NCBI GenBank assembly: GCA_032622095.1 | Contig: CP136065.1 | Location: 37,914,732 to 37,978,731 of the forward strand | Length of the DNA: 64,000 bases | Direction: 5' to 3' | DNA from: Siphonodentalium dalli | Taxonomy: Eukaryota > Mollusca > Scaphopoda > Gadilida > Siphonodentaliidae | Part shown: one piece after another, positions 50,578 to 61,654 of the stretch | Layout: every line of letters begins with the position of its first letter | Numbering within the stretch: the first letter of the stretch is position 1 | The notes under the pieces: generated by a model | What the model saw: only the letters and a program-made list of their open reading frames with translations | Database searches by the model: none | Told to the model about the DNA's origin: nothing | Program-made: the position numbers and the translations under genes

Positions 50578-53500
50578 TTGTATGTATGGGTAATATCACT
50601 CAATGAATCTTATTATTTTGTTTATGTATGGGTAATATCACTCGATGAATCTTATTATTTTGTTTATGTATGGGTAATATCACTCGAGGAATCTTATTAT
50701 TTTGTTTATGTATGGGTAATATCACTCGATGAATCTTATTATTTTGTTTATGTATGGGTAATATCACTCGAGGAATCTTATTATTTTGTTTATGTATGGG
50801 TAATATCACTCGAGGAATCTTATTATTTTGTTTATGTATGGGTAATATCACTCGATGAATCTTATTATTTTGTTTATGTATGGGTAATATCACTCGAGGA
50901 ATCTTATTATATTGTTTATGTATGGGTAATATCACTCGAGGAATCTTATTATTTTGTTTATGTATGGGTAATATCACTCGAGGAATCGTATTATTTTGTT
51001 TATGTATGGGTAATATCACTCGAGGAATCTTATTATTTTGTTTATGTATGGGTAATATAACTCGAGGAATCTTATTATTTTGTTTATGTATGGATAATAT
51101 CACTCGAGGAATCTTATTATTTTGTTTATGTATGGGTAATATCATTCGAGGAATCTTATTATTTTGTTTATGTATGGGTAATATCACTCGAGGAATCTTA
51201 TTATTTTGTTTATGTATGGGTAATATCACTCGAGGAATCTTATTATTTTGTTTATGTATGGGTAATATCACTCGAGGAATCTTATTATTTTGTTTATGTA
51301 TGGGTAATATCACTCGAGGAATCTTATTATATTGTTTATGTATGGGTAATATCACTCGAGGAATCTTATTATTTTGTTTATGTATGGGTAATATCACTCG
51401 ATCAATCTTATTATTTTGTTTATGTATGGGTAATATCACTAAAAGGAATCTTATTATTTTGTTTATGTATGGGTAATATCACTCGAGGAATCGTATTATT
51501 TTGTTTATGTATGGGTAATATCACTCGAGGAATCTTATTATTTTGTTTATGTATGGGTAATATCACTCGATGAATCTTATTATATTTTTGTATGTATGGG
51601 TAATATCACTCGAGGAATCTTATTATTTTGTTTATGTATGGGTAATATCACTCGATGAATCTTATTATTTTGTTTATGTATGGGTAATATCACTCGAGGA
51701 ATCTTATTATATTTTTGTATGTATGGGTAATATCACTCGAGGAATCTTATTATATTTTTTTTATGTATGGGTAATATCACTCGGGGAATCTTATTATTTT
51801 GTTTATGTATGGGTAATATCACTCGATAAATCTTATTATTTTGTTTATGTATGGGTAATATCACTCGATGAATCTTATTATTTTGTTTATGTATGGGTAA
51901 TATCACTCGATGAATCTTATTATTTTGTTTATGTATGGGTAATATCACTCGAGGAATCTTATTATTTTGTTTATGTATGGGTAATATCACTCGAGGAATC
52001 TTACTATTTTGTTTATGTATGGGTAATATCACTCGATGAATCTTATTATTTTGTTTATGTATGGGTAATATCACTCGATGAATCTTATTATTTTGTTTAT
52101 GTATGGGTAATATCACTCGATGAATCTTATTATTTTGTTTATGTATGGGTAATATCGCTCGATGAATCTTATTATTTTGTTTATGTATGGGTAATATCAC
52201 TCGAGGAATCTTATTATTTTGTTTATGTATAATATCACTCGAGGAATCTTATTATTTTGTTTATGTATGGGTAATATCACTCGAGGAATCTTATTATTTT
52301 GTTTATGTATGGATAATATCACTCGAGGAATCTTATTATTTTGTTTATGTATGGGTAATATCACTCGAGGAATCGTATTATTTTGTTTATGTATGGATAA
52401 TATCACTCGAGGAATCTTATTATTTTGTTTATGTATGGGTAATATCACTCGAGGAATCGTATTATTTTGTTTATGTATGGGTAATATCACTCGAGGAATC
52501 TTATTATTTTGTTTATGTATGGATAATATCACTCGAGGAATCTTATTATTTTTTTTATGTATGGGTAATATCATTCGAGGAATCTTATTATTTTTTTTAT
52601 GTATGGGTAATATCACTCGAGGAATCTTATTATTTTGTTTATGTATGGGTAATATCACTCAAGGAATCTTATTATATTTTTGTATGTATGGGTAATATCA
52701 CTCGAGGAATCTTATTATATTTTTTTTATGTATGGGTAATATCACTCGGGGAATCTTATTATTTTGTTTATGTATGGGTAATATCACTCGATGAATCTTA
52801 TTATTTTGTTTATGTATGGGTAATATCACTCGATGAATCTTATTATTTTGTTTATGTATGGGTAATATCACTCGATGAATCTTATTATTTTGTTTATGTA
52901 TGGATAATATCACTCGAGGAATCTTATTATTTTGTTTATGTATGGGTAATATCACTCGAGGAATCTTATTATTTTGTTTATGTATTGGTAATATCACTCG
53001 AGGAATCTTATTATTTTGTTTATGTATGGGTAATATCACTCGATGAATCTTATTATTTTGTTTATGTATGGGTAATATCACTCGATGAATCTTATTATTT
53101 TGTTTATGTATGGGTAATATCACTCGATGAATCTTATTATTTTGTTTATGTATGGGTAATATCACTCGAGGAATCTTATTATTTTGTTTATGTATGGGTA
53201 ATATCACTCGAGGAATCTTATTATTTTTTTTATGTATGGGTAATATCACTCGATGAATCTTATTATTTTTTTTATGTATGGGTAATATCACTCGAGGAAT
53301 CTTATTATATTTTTGTATGTATGGGTAATATCACTCGAGGAATCTTATTATTTTTGTTATGTATGGGTAATATCACTCGAGGAATCTTATTATTTTGTTT
53401 ATGTATGGGTAATACCACTCGAGGAATCTTATTATTTTGTTTATGTATGGGTAATATCACTCGGGGAATCGTATTATTTTGTTTATGTTTGGGTAATATC

Positions 53501-54541
53501 ACTCGATGCATCTTATTATTTTGTTTATGTATGGGTAATATCACTCGAGGAATCTTATTATTTTTTTTATGTATGTGTAATATCACTCGAGGAATCTTAT
53601 TATTTTGTTTATGTATGGGTAATATCACTCGAGGAATCTTATTATTTTGTTTATGTATGGGTAATATCACTCGATGAATCTTATTATTTTGTTTATGTAT
53701 GGGTAATATCACTCGAGGAATCTTATTATATTTTTGTATGTATGGGTAATATCACTCGAGGAATCTTATTATATTTTTTTTATGTATGGGTAATATCACT
53801 CGAGGAATCTTATTATATTTTTTTTATGTATGGGTAATATCACTCGATGAATCTTATTATTTTGTTTATGTATGGGTAATATCACTCGAGAAATCTTATT
53901 ATATTTTTGTATGTATGGGTAATATCACTCGAGGAATCTTATTATATTTTTTTTATGTATGGGTAATATCACTCGAGGAATCTTATTATATTTTTTTATG
54001 TATGGGTAATATCACTCGATGAATCTTATTATTTTGTTTATGTATGGGTAATATCACTCGATGAATCTTATTATTTTGTTTATGTATGGGTAATATCACT
54101 CGAGGAATCTTATTATATTTTTGTATGTATGGGTAATATCACTCGAGGAATCTTATTATTTTGTTTATGTATGGGTAATATCACTAGATGAATCTTATTA
54201 TTTTGTTTATGTATGGGTAATATCACTCGAGGAATCGTATTATTTTGTTTATGTATGGGTAATATCACTCGATGAATCTTATTATTTTGTTTATGTATGG
54301 GTAATATCACTCGAGGAATCGTATTATTTTTTTTATGTATGGGTAATATCACTCGATGAATCTTATTATTTTGTTTATGTATGGGTAATATCACTAGATG
54401 AATCTTATTATTTTGTTTATGTATGGGTAATATCACTCGAGGAATCTTATTATTTTGTTTATGTATGGGTAATATCACTCGATGAATCTTATTATTTTGT
54501 TTATGTATGGGTAATATCACTCGAGGAATCTTATTATATTT
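50578..54541 (+). repeat. Higher-order block A3 (3964 bp)
   Basis: Directly follows A2 at exactly one block period. It differs by a CACTCG to CGCTCG change (about 52157), a GATAAT substitution and changed GAGG/GATG monomers around 52870-52910, and a GTTTTTTTT to TATTTTTTTT type change near 53222. Confidence 0.9.
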
Positions 54542-55215
54542 TTGTATGTATGGGTAATATCACTCGAGGAATCTTATTATATTTTTTTTATGTATGGGTA
54601 ATATCACTCGAGGAATCTTATTATATTTTTTTTATGTATGGGTAATATCACTCGATGAATCTTATTATTTTGTTTATGTATGGGTAATATCACTCGAGAA
54701 ATCTTATTATATTTTTGTATGTATGGGTAATATCACTCGAGGAATCTTATTATATTTTTTTTATGTATGGGTAATATCACTCGAGGAATCTTATTATATT
54801 TTTTTATGTATGGGTAATATCACTCGATGAATCTTATTATTTTGTTTATGTATGGGTAATATCACTCGATGAATCTTATTATTTTGTTTATGTATGGGTA
54901 ATATCACTCGAGGAATCTTATTATATTTTTGTATGTATGGGTAATATCACTCGAGGAATCTTATTATTTTGTTTATGTATGGGTAATATCACTAGATGAA
55001 TCTTATTATTTTGTTTATGTATGGGTAATATCACTCGAGGAATCGTATTATTTTGTTTATGTATGGGTAATATCACTCGATGAATCTTATTATTTTGTTT
55101 ATGTATGGGTAATATCACTCGAGGAATCGTATTATTTTTTTTATGTATGGGTAATATCACTCGATGAATCTTATTATTTTGTTTATGTATGGGTAAAATA
55201 TCACTCGAGGAATCT
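54542..55215 (+). repeat. Array tail, partial block
   Basis: Repeats the end of the A block at an offset of 808 bp (54121 and 54929 match). It then stops after a GGGTAAAATATCACTC monomer with a 2-bp insertion, where element sequence resumes. Confidence 0.85.
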
Positions 55216-55570
55216 TATTATATATGTCCCGTTGACCTCAGATGTCTTAAAAGGGCACTAATAATTATTTAAACTAAATAAGTAGTTATATACCAAAAGT
55301 GTTTGCAATCTGGTCCGTGAAAAATCAACACAGGGATAAATTGACCCGTAGCGTGTCATGGGGTATATGCCGTTGACATCAGACGAAGAGAAGGGCAGAT
55401 ATGAGCAATATGTTCATTCCTTATCAGCTTAGAAGATATGTGGGATAATTGGTACATATGTGTCACCTGGCCAGGGGATTGTCATGGGTTCTGCACATTT
55501 GACCTCACATGACTTGAATATGGACTAATAAATAATATGACCAATAAAAGAGCGTTTATGTTTACGGGGG
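55216..55570 (+). repeat. Right portion of the dispersed element
   Basis: ATATGTCCCGTTGACCTCAG is followed by diverged half-modules: GGGTATATGCCGTTGACATC (55360), TATCAGCTTAGAAGATATG (55422), and TTTGACCTCACATGACTTGA (55499). The CAGCTTAGAAGATATG segment also ends the compact copy at about 62011-62027, so both loci share the same element end. Confidence 0.65.
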
Positions 55571-56548
55571 AACGCCGTGTTTCAATATATTGTGTATCAC
55601 CAATAGTCAGTCTTTGTGGGAATTTGCGAGATAGTGTTAGCTCATCGTTTCATAGTACAGCCGATATCACCAATCACAAAATGATAGAACGCATTTTAAC
55701 TATCCCATACTAATTGTGTGTCAGTTATGTTGACTTCGGCATGCCTGTCTAAGTTGAACTAGGTATTCAGACAACACTGATAACGGGTGAATAGGAGCAG
55801 ATTGCGGATTTATTTTGTCTACGTTTTAGGGGTTTTACCCCTCGATCAGTCTAAGGTATAACATAGTTTATATCCCTAACACTTGTAGCACATCGGGTGC
55901 ATATGAAACTGAGATGTGGACACCCCTCCCATCAACTGGAAAATAACAACATATTCGGACACATGGGCGTGCCTATAGAGAGTGTCCATGGACTGTCCAC
56001 CTTTAATTTCCCAACTGCACCCATTGAACAAGACCAAACTCCCAGTTTAACAAAATTAAATTTTCACCCATTGGGTTTCCAGCTAGTACCTCAAGCTTTC
56101 CACCTGTTAAAACAACTAACCTGATACCTGCAATAGTTTGGAGAATTTATATCTGGTGACAATTTAGAACATAATTTTCACCAAGAGTCGAAAAATGCTA
56201 ATGATTCAGATTAAATTGTCTCCAAACACATTTCTCACTTATTATTGATTGTAAGGTTAAACAACGAGTACAATGTGAGCTTGTATGTAGTGTAAAATGT
56301 TTGTGTCAGCCTATCGGTATGAAATATACAACTGTTGAACTATATTGACCAACGTTGGGGTAACCCACCAAGCCATCCAACGCCACACCTGTCACCCATC
56401 CCGTCGTTGTGTCCCTATTGGGACGGAATGGTATGGTCAGGAGACGATAACACCTAATTATTAAACTATTAATAATATGTTTGTATATTAATAATTCAGG
56501 ATACAATTAATACAGCTCAATTGTCCCTTGAAACTACTGTGATATTTG
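55571..56548. other. No gene recognised
   Basis: Nearly 1 kb of unique sequence. A 75-codon frame at 55897-56124 has no recognisable domain and no supporting signals. Confidence 0.4.
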
Positions 56549-57134
56549 ACGCAAATCTGTTCTTACCAATTAGTAAATAACATTTATATTTACAGCTATA
56601 ACATTATTAATAGTATTGACCCCAGATCTCATCAGCTTACCATCAATCACAGGACATTAAGAGCACAGGGATAACTAATATATGACTTGTTCAGGTTTGC
56701 AAGTGTGACCCAAGATACTGGATGTGGATTTCACAACCTATTTAAATTTAATTCAATCACCTTGAATTATATAACTTTCTCGATTCATCATTCAAAAAGA
56801 ATAATGATTTTTATAATAATAATACATTTTTTTCAGAACCAAGTTCGTACTTCGTTGCAAAATTATAAAGATGATTAAATATATTAGATTTTAAATTGAC
56901 TCATGATAAGAAAAAAAGGAGTTATAAAACCAAAATAACCCATTATTTCAATGACGTTTACACTTTAGGGCTTGGAATTTTATTCAGTCGCGACAGAACA
57001 CTTAATGATGGTTCACTACCCATGCAATCAAGCAATCCAAAAAATGAGTACACTTGTATATTCACAATTCAATTTAATTTCAACGCACAAACAGGTAACG
57101 ATATATTCAACGGAGATATATGGTTGTTACAATA
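56549..57134 (+). repeat. 586-bp tandem duplication, copy 1
   Basis: Begins ACGCAAATCTGTTCTTACC and ends GGTTGTTACAATA. Both frames at 56687-56878 and 57273-57461 are the same duplicated noncoding stretch. Confidence 0.95.
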
Positions 57135-57616
57135 ACGCAAATCTGTTCTTACCAATTAGTAAATAACATTTATATTTACAGCTATAACATTATTAATAGT
57201 ATTGACCCCAGATCTCATCAGCTTACCATCAATCACAGGACATTAAGAGCACAGGGATAACTAATATATGACTTGTTCAGGTTTGCAAGTGTGACCCAAG
57301 ATACTGGATGTGGATTTCACAACCTATTTAAATTTAATTCAATCACCTTGAATTATATAACTTTCTCGATTCATCATTCAAAAAGAATAATGATTTTTAT
57401 AATAATACATTTTTTTCAGAACCAAGTTCGTACTTCGTTGCAAAATTATAAAGATGATTAAATATATTAGATTTTAAATTGACTCATGATAAGAAAAAAA
57501 GGAGTTATAAAACCAAAATAACCCATTATTTCAATGACGTTTACACTTTAGGGCTTGGAATTTTATTCAGTCGCGACAGAACACCTAATGATGGAGATAT
57601 ATGGTTGTTACAATAA
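57135..57616 (+). repeat. 586-bp tandem duplication, copy 2 (internally deleted)
   Basis: Nearly identical to copy 1 but lacks about 100 bp: after AACACCTAATGATGG it jumps to AGATATATGGTTGTTACAATA, which in copy 1 lies further on. One AAT unit is also lost near 57404. Confidence 0.95.
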
Positions 57617-57859
57617 CGCATATCATTCATGTTATTATAATTTACCCACTGCTCGCTATACGTCTGTTGACTACATAAAGCGTGCTCCATAAACGTCACG
57701 TTTATTGCGTCAATGTAGCTTTATTACGGTTTATGTCCGTTCGGGAGATTTGGCATCTATTGGACTCGACAGAGCCTCGCCCAATATATGCTCCACCCCC
57801 ACGTAACATAAACCGTTTAAGCGACTACGCCAGCTACCTATTATGTATGTATAGGCTAG

Positions 57860-57957
57860 TAACCAGTACAAGTATGTATATATGAGTATAATACTAATAG
57901 TATAGACTATAAATGTTAATGCAGTCTCCGGACAAGTTAGGCACAGTCCCTATATTA
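57860..57957 (+). repeat. Partial unit of the CTCCGGACAAGTTAGGC repeat
   Basis: Contains TAATGCAGTCTCCGGACAAG and TTAGGCACAGTCCCTAT, the same core found two to three times in each following 483-bp copy. Confidence 0.7.
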
Positions 57958-58440
57958 TAATGTATAGGATTGTAACCAGAAGAACATGAATATATGAGTA
58001 TAATGCTAATATTATAGACTATAAATGTTAATGCAGCCTCCGGAAAATTTAACACAGTCCCTTTATAATATTATAGTATAACTTTATAATGCAGCCTCCG
58101 GACATGTTAGGCACAGTCCCTATAAATCGCTGATTATACTAATGAATACAATGTAATTTGTAACGTATAAATATTACCTTTTAATAAAATATTACATTTA
58201 TGTATTTATTATAAAACAATAAATATATCTTTAAATGTAATGTATATATTCATACATCAATTTTAAATTGATCAATTTGATATTTCATAGGAACTGTGGC
58301 TAGCTTAGGTAAATATTATATAATATTGTTGGTATTTAGGTCAAATTACAATGAATATGTGTTTCTGGTAACTGGTTCAAAATAAATTGGGGTGGTCGGG
58401 CGGATTTTCATTTTGATATTATGTTTAAATTTCTATAGAA
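57958..58440 (+). repeat. 483-bp tandem duplication, copy 1
   Basis: Starts AATGTATAGGATTGTAAC, holds two CTCCGGA cores, then ATTTTAAATTGATCAATTTG, and ends with GTGTTTCTGGTAACTGG and GGGGTGGTCGGGCGGATTTTC. The last motif resembles the ends of the TIR element at 12959-14118. Confidence 0.9.
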
Positions 58441-58925
58441 TAATGTATAGGATTGTAACTAGTAGAAGTATGAATATATGAGTATAATGCTAATATAACA
58501 GACTATAAATGTTAATGCAGCCTCCGGACAAGTTAAACACGGTCCCTTTATAATATAATATACTATAACTTTATAGTGCAGCCTCCTGACAAGTTAGGCA
58601 CAGACCTATAAATCACTGATTATACTAATGAATACAATGTAATTTGTAACATATAAATATTACCTTTTAATAATATATTACCTTTATGTATTTATTATAA
58701 AACAATAAATATATCTTTAAATGTAATGAATATATTTATACATCAATTTTAAATTGATCAATTTGATATTTCATAGGAACTGTGGCTAGCTTAGGTAAAT
58801 ATCATATAATATTGTTGGTGTTTTGGTCGAAACACAATGAGAATATGTGTTTCTGGTAACTGGTTCAAAATAAATTGGGGTGGTCGGGCTGATTTTCATT
58901 TTGATATTATGTTTAAATTTGTGTT
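58441..58925 (+). repeat. 483-bp tandem duplication, copy 2
   Basis: Head-to-tail copy of 57958-58440 with several percent divergence, clearly older than the 4.4-kb and 586-bp duplications. Confidence 0.9.
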
Positions 58926-59365
58926 GTTGCAAAATACCTTGCTAACTGGAATAATGAACCACATTCAATACTGTGTACATTAAGATGATACGCATACACA
59001 TATACGAAAAATAACACGAGGGTTCAAATTGTAAATAAAATGTTAAATTTGATGTCCAGATTAACGATGATGACTGACGAAAATACATCATCAGCCTGGA
59101 TCAACGACGAAAACTAACAAAATCAAGAAAATTAGTTTTGGGCGCATTATTCCCGATTGGCCGATCGGGTTAGCGAAAACACGCATTTATTTTATTTTGG
59201 CCTTACTTGCACACCAATACAGTCACGTCTACGGTCTACACGACAGTACATTAATTAATGAACAAATTACAACGAAATTATGATTGATTCAATACATATA
59301 TTATCGACTTGGCATGTGCAACCTTGTGTATATTATGTGAAGTGTTTTGTTCTTTTCGTTATTGC
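58926..59365. other. No gene recognised; downstream of the Mab-21/cGAS-like gene
   Basis: About 440 bp. TTTATTTTATTTTGG near 59185 provides AATAAA on the minus strand and could be a distal polyadenylation signal for the gene upstream, but this is only a sequence match. Confidence 0.3.
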
Positions 59366-59369
59366 ACTG

Positions 59370-59945
59370 GCCTTTAATTTATCTATGTACCACATGGAGC
59401 TTGTTTTATTTTCGTTTCGAACATTATTGTAGGGCCTTAATTTATCTATGCACCATACAGTGTTAGTTTTTTTTTAGGTTTCTCATATTATTCTAGGCCT
59501 CTCATTTATTTATGTATCATGTGGAGTTTGTGTTATCGTTTCGAACATTATCGATTGGCATTAATTTATATATGTACCATATGGAGTTTTTTTTCGCTTC
59601 GAAAATTATTTTAGGCCTCTAAGTTATATATGTACTATATGCAGTGTTTGTTTTTTTCGTTTCAAATATGATTGTAGGCCTTTAATTTATCTATGTAATA
59701 TATGGAGTTTGTTTGTTTTTTTCGTTTTGAACATTTATGTAGGCCTTCAATTTATCTATGTACCATGTGGAGTTTGGTTTTTCTTTCGTTTCAAACATTA
59801 TCGTATGGCTTTAATTGATCCATTTTCCATATGGAGTTTGTTTGTTTTTGTGTTTCGTTCCAAACAGTATCGTATGGTTTTAATTTATCTATGTACCATA
59901 TTTAGTTTGCTTTGTTTTCATTTCGAACATTATTGTAGGCCTTTA
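59370..59945 (+). repeat. 62-bp minisatellite abutting and entering a stop codon
   Basis: About nine units, each like GGCCTTTAATTTATCTATGT, ACCATATGGAGTTTG, TTTTTTTCGTTTCGAACATT, and ATTGTA. The rightmost unit runs into GGCCTTTAATTATCTAC, where TTA at 59943-59945 is the stop codon of the minus-strand gene. The 3' UTR of that gene is therefore largely minisatellite. A minus-strand AATAAA lies at about 59506. Confidence 0.85.
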
Positions 59946-61448
59946 ATTATCTACATTTTCAATCGCATCGTATACAATAAACTCGCCATTCGCCAGTTCA
60001 TGAAAGAAATCTGGAGCTTTGCTTTTTATCCCAGATAATTTATTAACAATATTTTTACAATTATTGATTGGTGTACGATCCAGCAGGTTCATTTCTCGTA
60101 CAAAATAATGCTGCAATTTTTGTTCCCTATATGCTTCAATTAGAAAGTTTACTAAAGTTTCAAGGTTATTGAGTAATTTGTCGTTGGTCCAATCAGCAGG
60201 GTCGGCACGTTCACACACCCAAAGGAAAGCTGTTCTCAGAAAATAAGATCTAATGTTATCGTCGCCAACGCCGTATTTCACGAGGATTTTGAACGCCAAA
60301 TAACATAACCTTTGAACTCCATTCAAGCTTTGGCAAAGTTTGAATTCTGCCCGTGCAAATGATAGGTACCATTCCTCATCCACCAACTCAGGTTCAGGTG
60401 ACGGCTTCCCGACCAGGTTGAATCCGTCCCTTGCTATTGCTTTGACAATATCTTCCGACGGCCATTTCCGAACCCGACTGGTCCATTCATTTGCAGGTCT
60501 AGGCCAACCGCTCACGTAGAATGCAGCAATCCAATCGACAGAGAACGTCGGCATAAAATCTGACAGTAATTTTGCAATAACTTCTTTCGGAAGTGGAGCA
60601 CCATTGGACACCATCGCGAAATATGGAAATAATTTTTTAATAACTTCTTGCTGAATTGACGAACCAGAGAGCATCATTTTATAAATTGATTCTTTCAAGG
60701 AGCTCTGATCAGTGTTAATGGTGTCTTCGTGGAAAATGTCTGACAAGAATTTTGTAACATCTTTTTCCGGATCTGAAGTATCGAGCACCACACAGAACAG
60801 ACCAATAAATTGAAAACCTATGTGCAAGAACTGTTCCGTTTCGACTTCGGAGTATTCTTCCTCCCATATTTTTAGTTTTTCTTTTAGATCAGTTTCTGTT
60901 GTGACTTTACCTTGGGTCAGCTTTCCTCCAGTCTCTTTTATAGCTCTCTTCATAAGATAAATACATTTGAAAACTTCGGGCAATTTGTTAAGCCACTCGT
61001 CAAATTTGTAGCCCTGTATCCCCCCTTCTTCCCTATTATATGTATGGAGTCCCGCTATTTCATATAATCTGAAACTCAGAGGTGACGTGCTGCTCAACAT
61101 CATTTTCCTATTGACGAATTCCGACCATTTCTGATCATTTTCCACACGAAATTTGCAATGGCAAGGAAATTTCTCGTCGTATACAAAATTCTTTTCTTCT
61201 ATTTTATCTTGAAGAGAACTGTCACTGTTTGTAATCATAAAATCAATGTCACCAATATCACCCATTTTGCTCAGTTTTAACCCATCGCGACTGCTCCCAC
61301 AAACTGTAATTTGATCCAGATTTGATCCTAATAACTCAAATCCAAACTTGGCTATGATCGCGATCCCTTTATTCAGTTTATATGATCTACTGTCGCCATC
61401 TTGTGCCTTGTGGATCTTAGATGATATCAGCTCTGCTAAGTCAGCCAT
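59943..61448 (-). CDS. Mab-21-domain protein, candidate cGAS-like receptor
   Basis: Encodes 501 residues in one exon. The start chosen is the first ATG after an in-frame TAG and has a good context (GAAATGG). The N-terminal nucleotidyltransferase core shows the GSS motif at residues 51-53 (CGSSRDGLKL), the acidic pair in GDIGDIDFMI (D67, D69), and a third acidic residue in FSVDWIAAF (D305). The Mab-21 helical C-terminal domain follows: WPRPANEW (315-322), RKWPS, EEWYLSFARAE (358-368), FLRTAFLWVCE and HYFVREMNLL (447-456). In this family, members that keep GS and three acidic residues can be nucleic-acid sensors that make cyclic dinucleotides, whereas Mab21L-type members lack activity. The spacing between the acidic pair and the third residue (about 235 residues) is long, implying an insertion. 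No signal peptide or membrane segment is evident, so a cytosolic or nuclear location is inferred. The ligand and product are unknown. Confidence 0.93.
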   Translation of the reverse strand: MADLAELISSKIHKAQDGDSRSYKLNKGIAIIAKFGFELLGSNLDQITVCGSSRDGLKLSKMGDIGDIDFMITNSDSSLQDKIEEKNFVYDEKFPCHCKFRVENDQKWSEFVNRKMMLSSTSPLSFRLYEIAGLHTYNREEGGIQGYKFDEWLNKLPEVFKCIYLMKRAIKETGGKLTQGKVTTETDLKEKLKIWEEEYSEVETEQFLHIGFQFIGLFCVVLDTSDPEKDVTKFLSDIFHEDTINTDQSSLKESIYKMMLSGSSIQQEVIKKLFPYFAMVSNGAPLPKEVIAKLLSDFMPTFSVDWIAAFYVSGWPRPANEWTSRVRKWPSEDIVKAIARDGFNLVGKPSPEPELVDEEWYLSFARAEFKLCQSLNGVQRLCYLAFKILVKYGVGDDNIRSYFLRTAFLWVCERADPADWTNDKLLNNLETLVNFLIEAYREQKLQHYFVREMNLLDRTPINNCKNIVNKLSGIKSKAPDFFHELANGEFIVYDAIENVDN

Positions 61449-61572
61449 TTCACACAATATTTCAACGTACTGCCACAGCTAATCTTCAGTGTCCAAATAC
61501 ATGGAATTTACACAGCAATGTACAGACAAGGCAGGTATCTGCGAGCTTGCGTTGTTAGTCGTTGAGTTTCCT
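61449..61572 (-). promoter_or_regulatory. Probable 5' UTR exon start and splice acceptor
   Basis: On the minus strand TTGTTTTCCAATTACAG ends at 61571, about 123 bp upstream of the ATG, and is a good acceptor. A noncoding 5' exon and an intron in the 5' UTR would then lie further upstream. No splice evidence is available, and an unspliced promoter-proximal 5' UTR is the alternative. Confidence 0.4.
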
Positions 61573-61654
61573 GTAATTGGAAAACAATCACACACATATA
61601 CACGATTCTAATTTTGAATAATATATCATTTACTCACAAAATATATACTAATAA

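Larger units (their letters stand above)
37836..55215 (+). repeat. Giant 42-bp minisatellite, about 410 monomers
   Basis: The consensus monomer contains TATGGGTAATATCACTCGAG, then GAATCTTATTATTTTG, then TTTATG, and most copies carry an XhoI-type CTCGAG. Variants include CTCGATGAATC, CACTCAATG, CATTCGAG, GGATAAT, TCGTATTA, and the length variants TATATTTTTGTATG and TATATTTTTTTTATG. Since 42 is divisible by three, two plus frames (YVWVISLEESYYFV and MGNITRGILLFCLC) and one minus frame (MILPIHKQNNKIPR) remain open for hundreds of codons. I treat none of them as a gene, because all three overlap and each is interrupted wherever a variant monomer introduces a stop or a length change. Confidence 0.97.
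37786..55270 (+). mobile_element. Dispersed-element core repeat carrying the expanded array
   Basis: The left half of the module (GGCGACCAAACGG ... TCGGAGCTGAA, 37795-37826) and its right half (ATATGTCCCGTTGACCTCAG then ATGTCTTAAAAGGGCACTAA, 55224-55262) are separated by the 17.4-kb minisatellite. In compact copies the same halves are about 40-60 bp apart. The core-repeat-plus-minisatellite layout recalls the pearl/Helitron-like elements of bivalves, but I cannot show homology to them. Confidence 0.65.

Noticed and set aside
38309-54830. Dozens of frames within the 42-bp array as proteins
   Set aside because: Three mutually overlapping frames are equally open, and stops track monomer variants. 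This is a period artefact unless expression is shown.
37836-55215. CRISPR array
   Set aside because: Repeats are directly contiguous with no unique spacers, and the DNA is eukaryotic.
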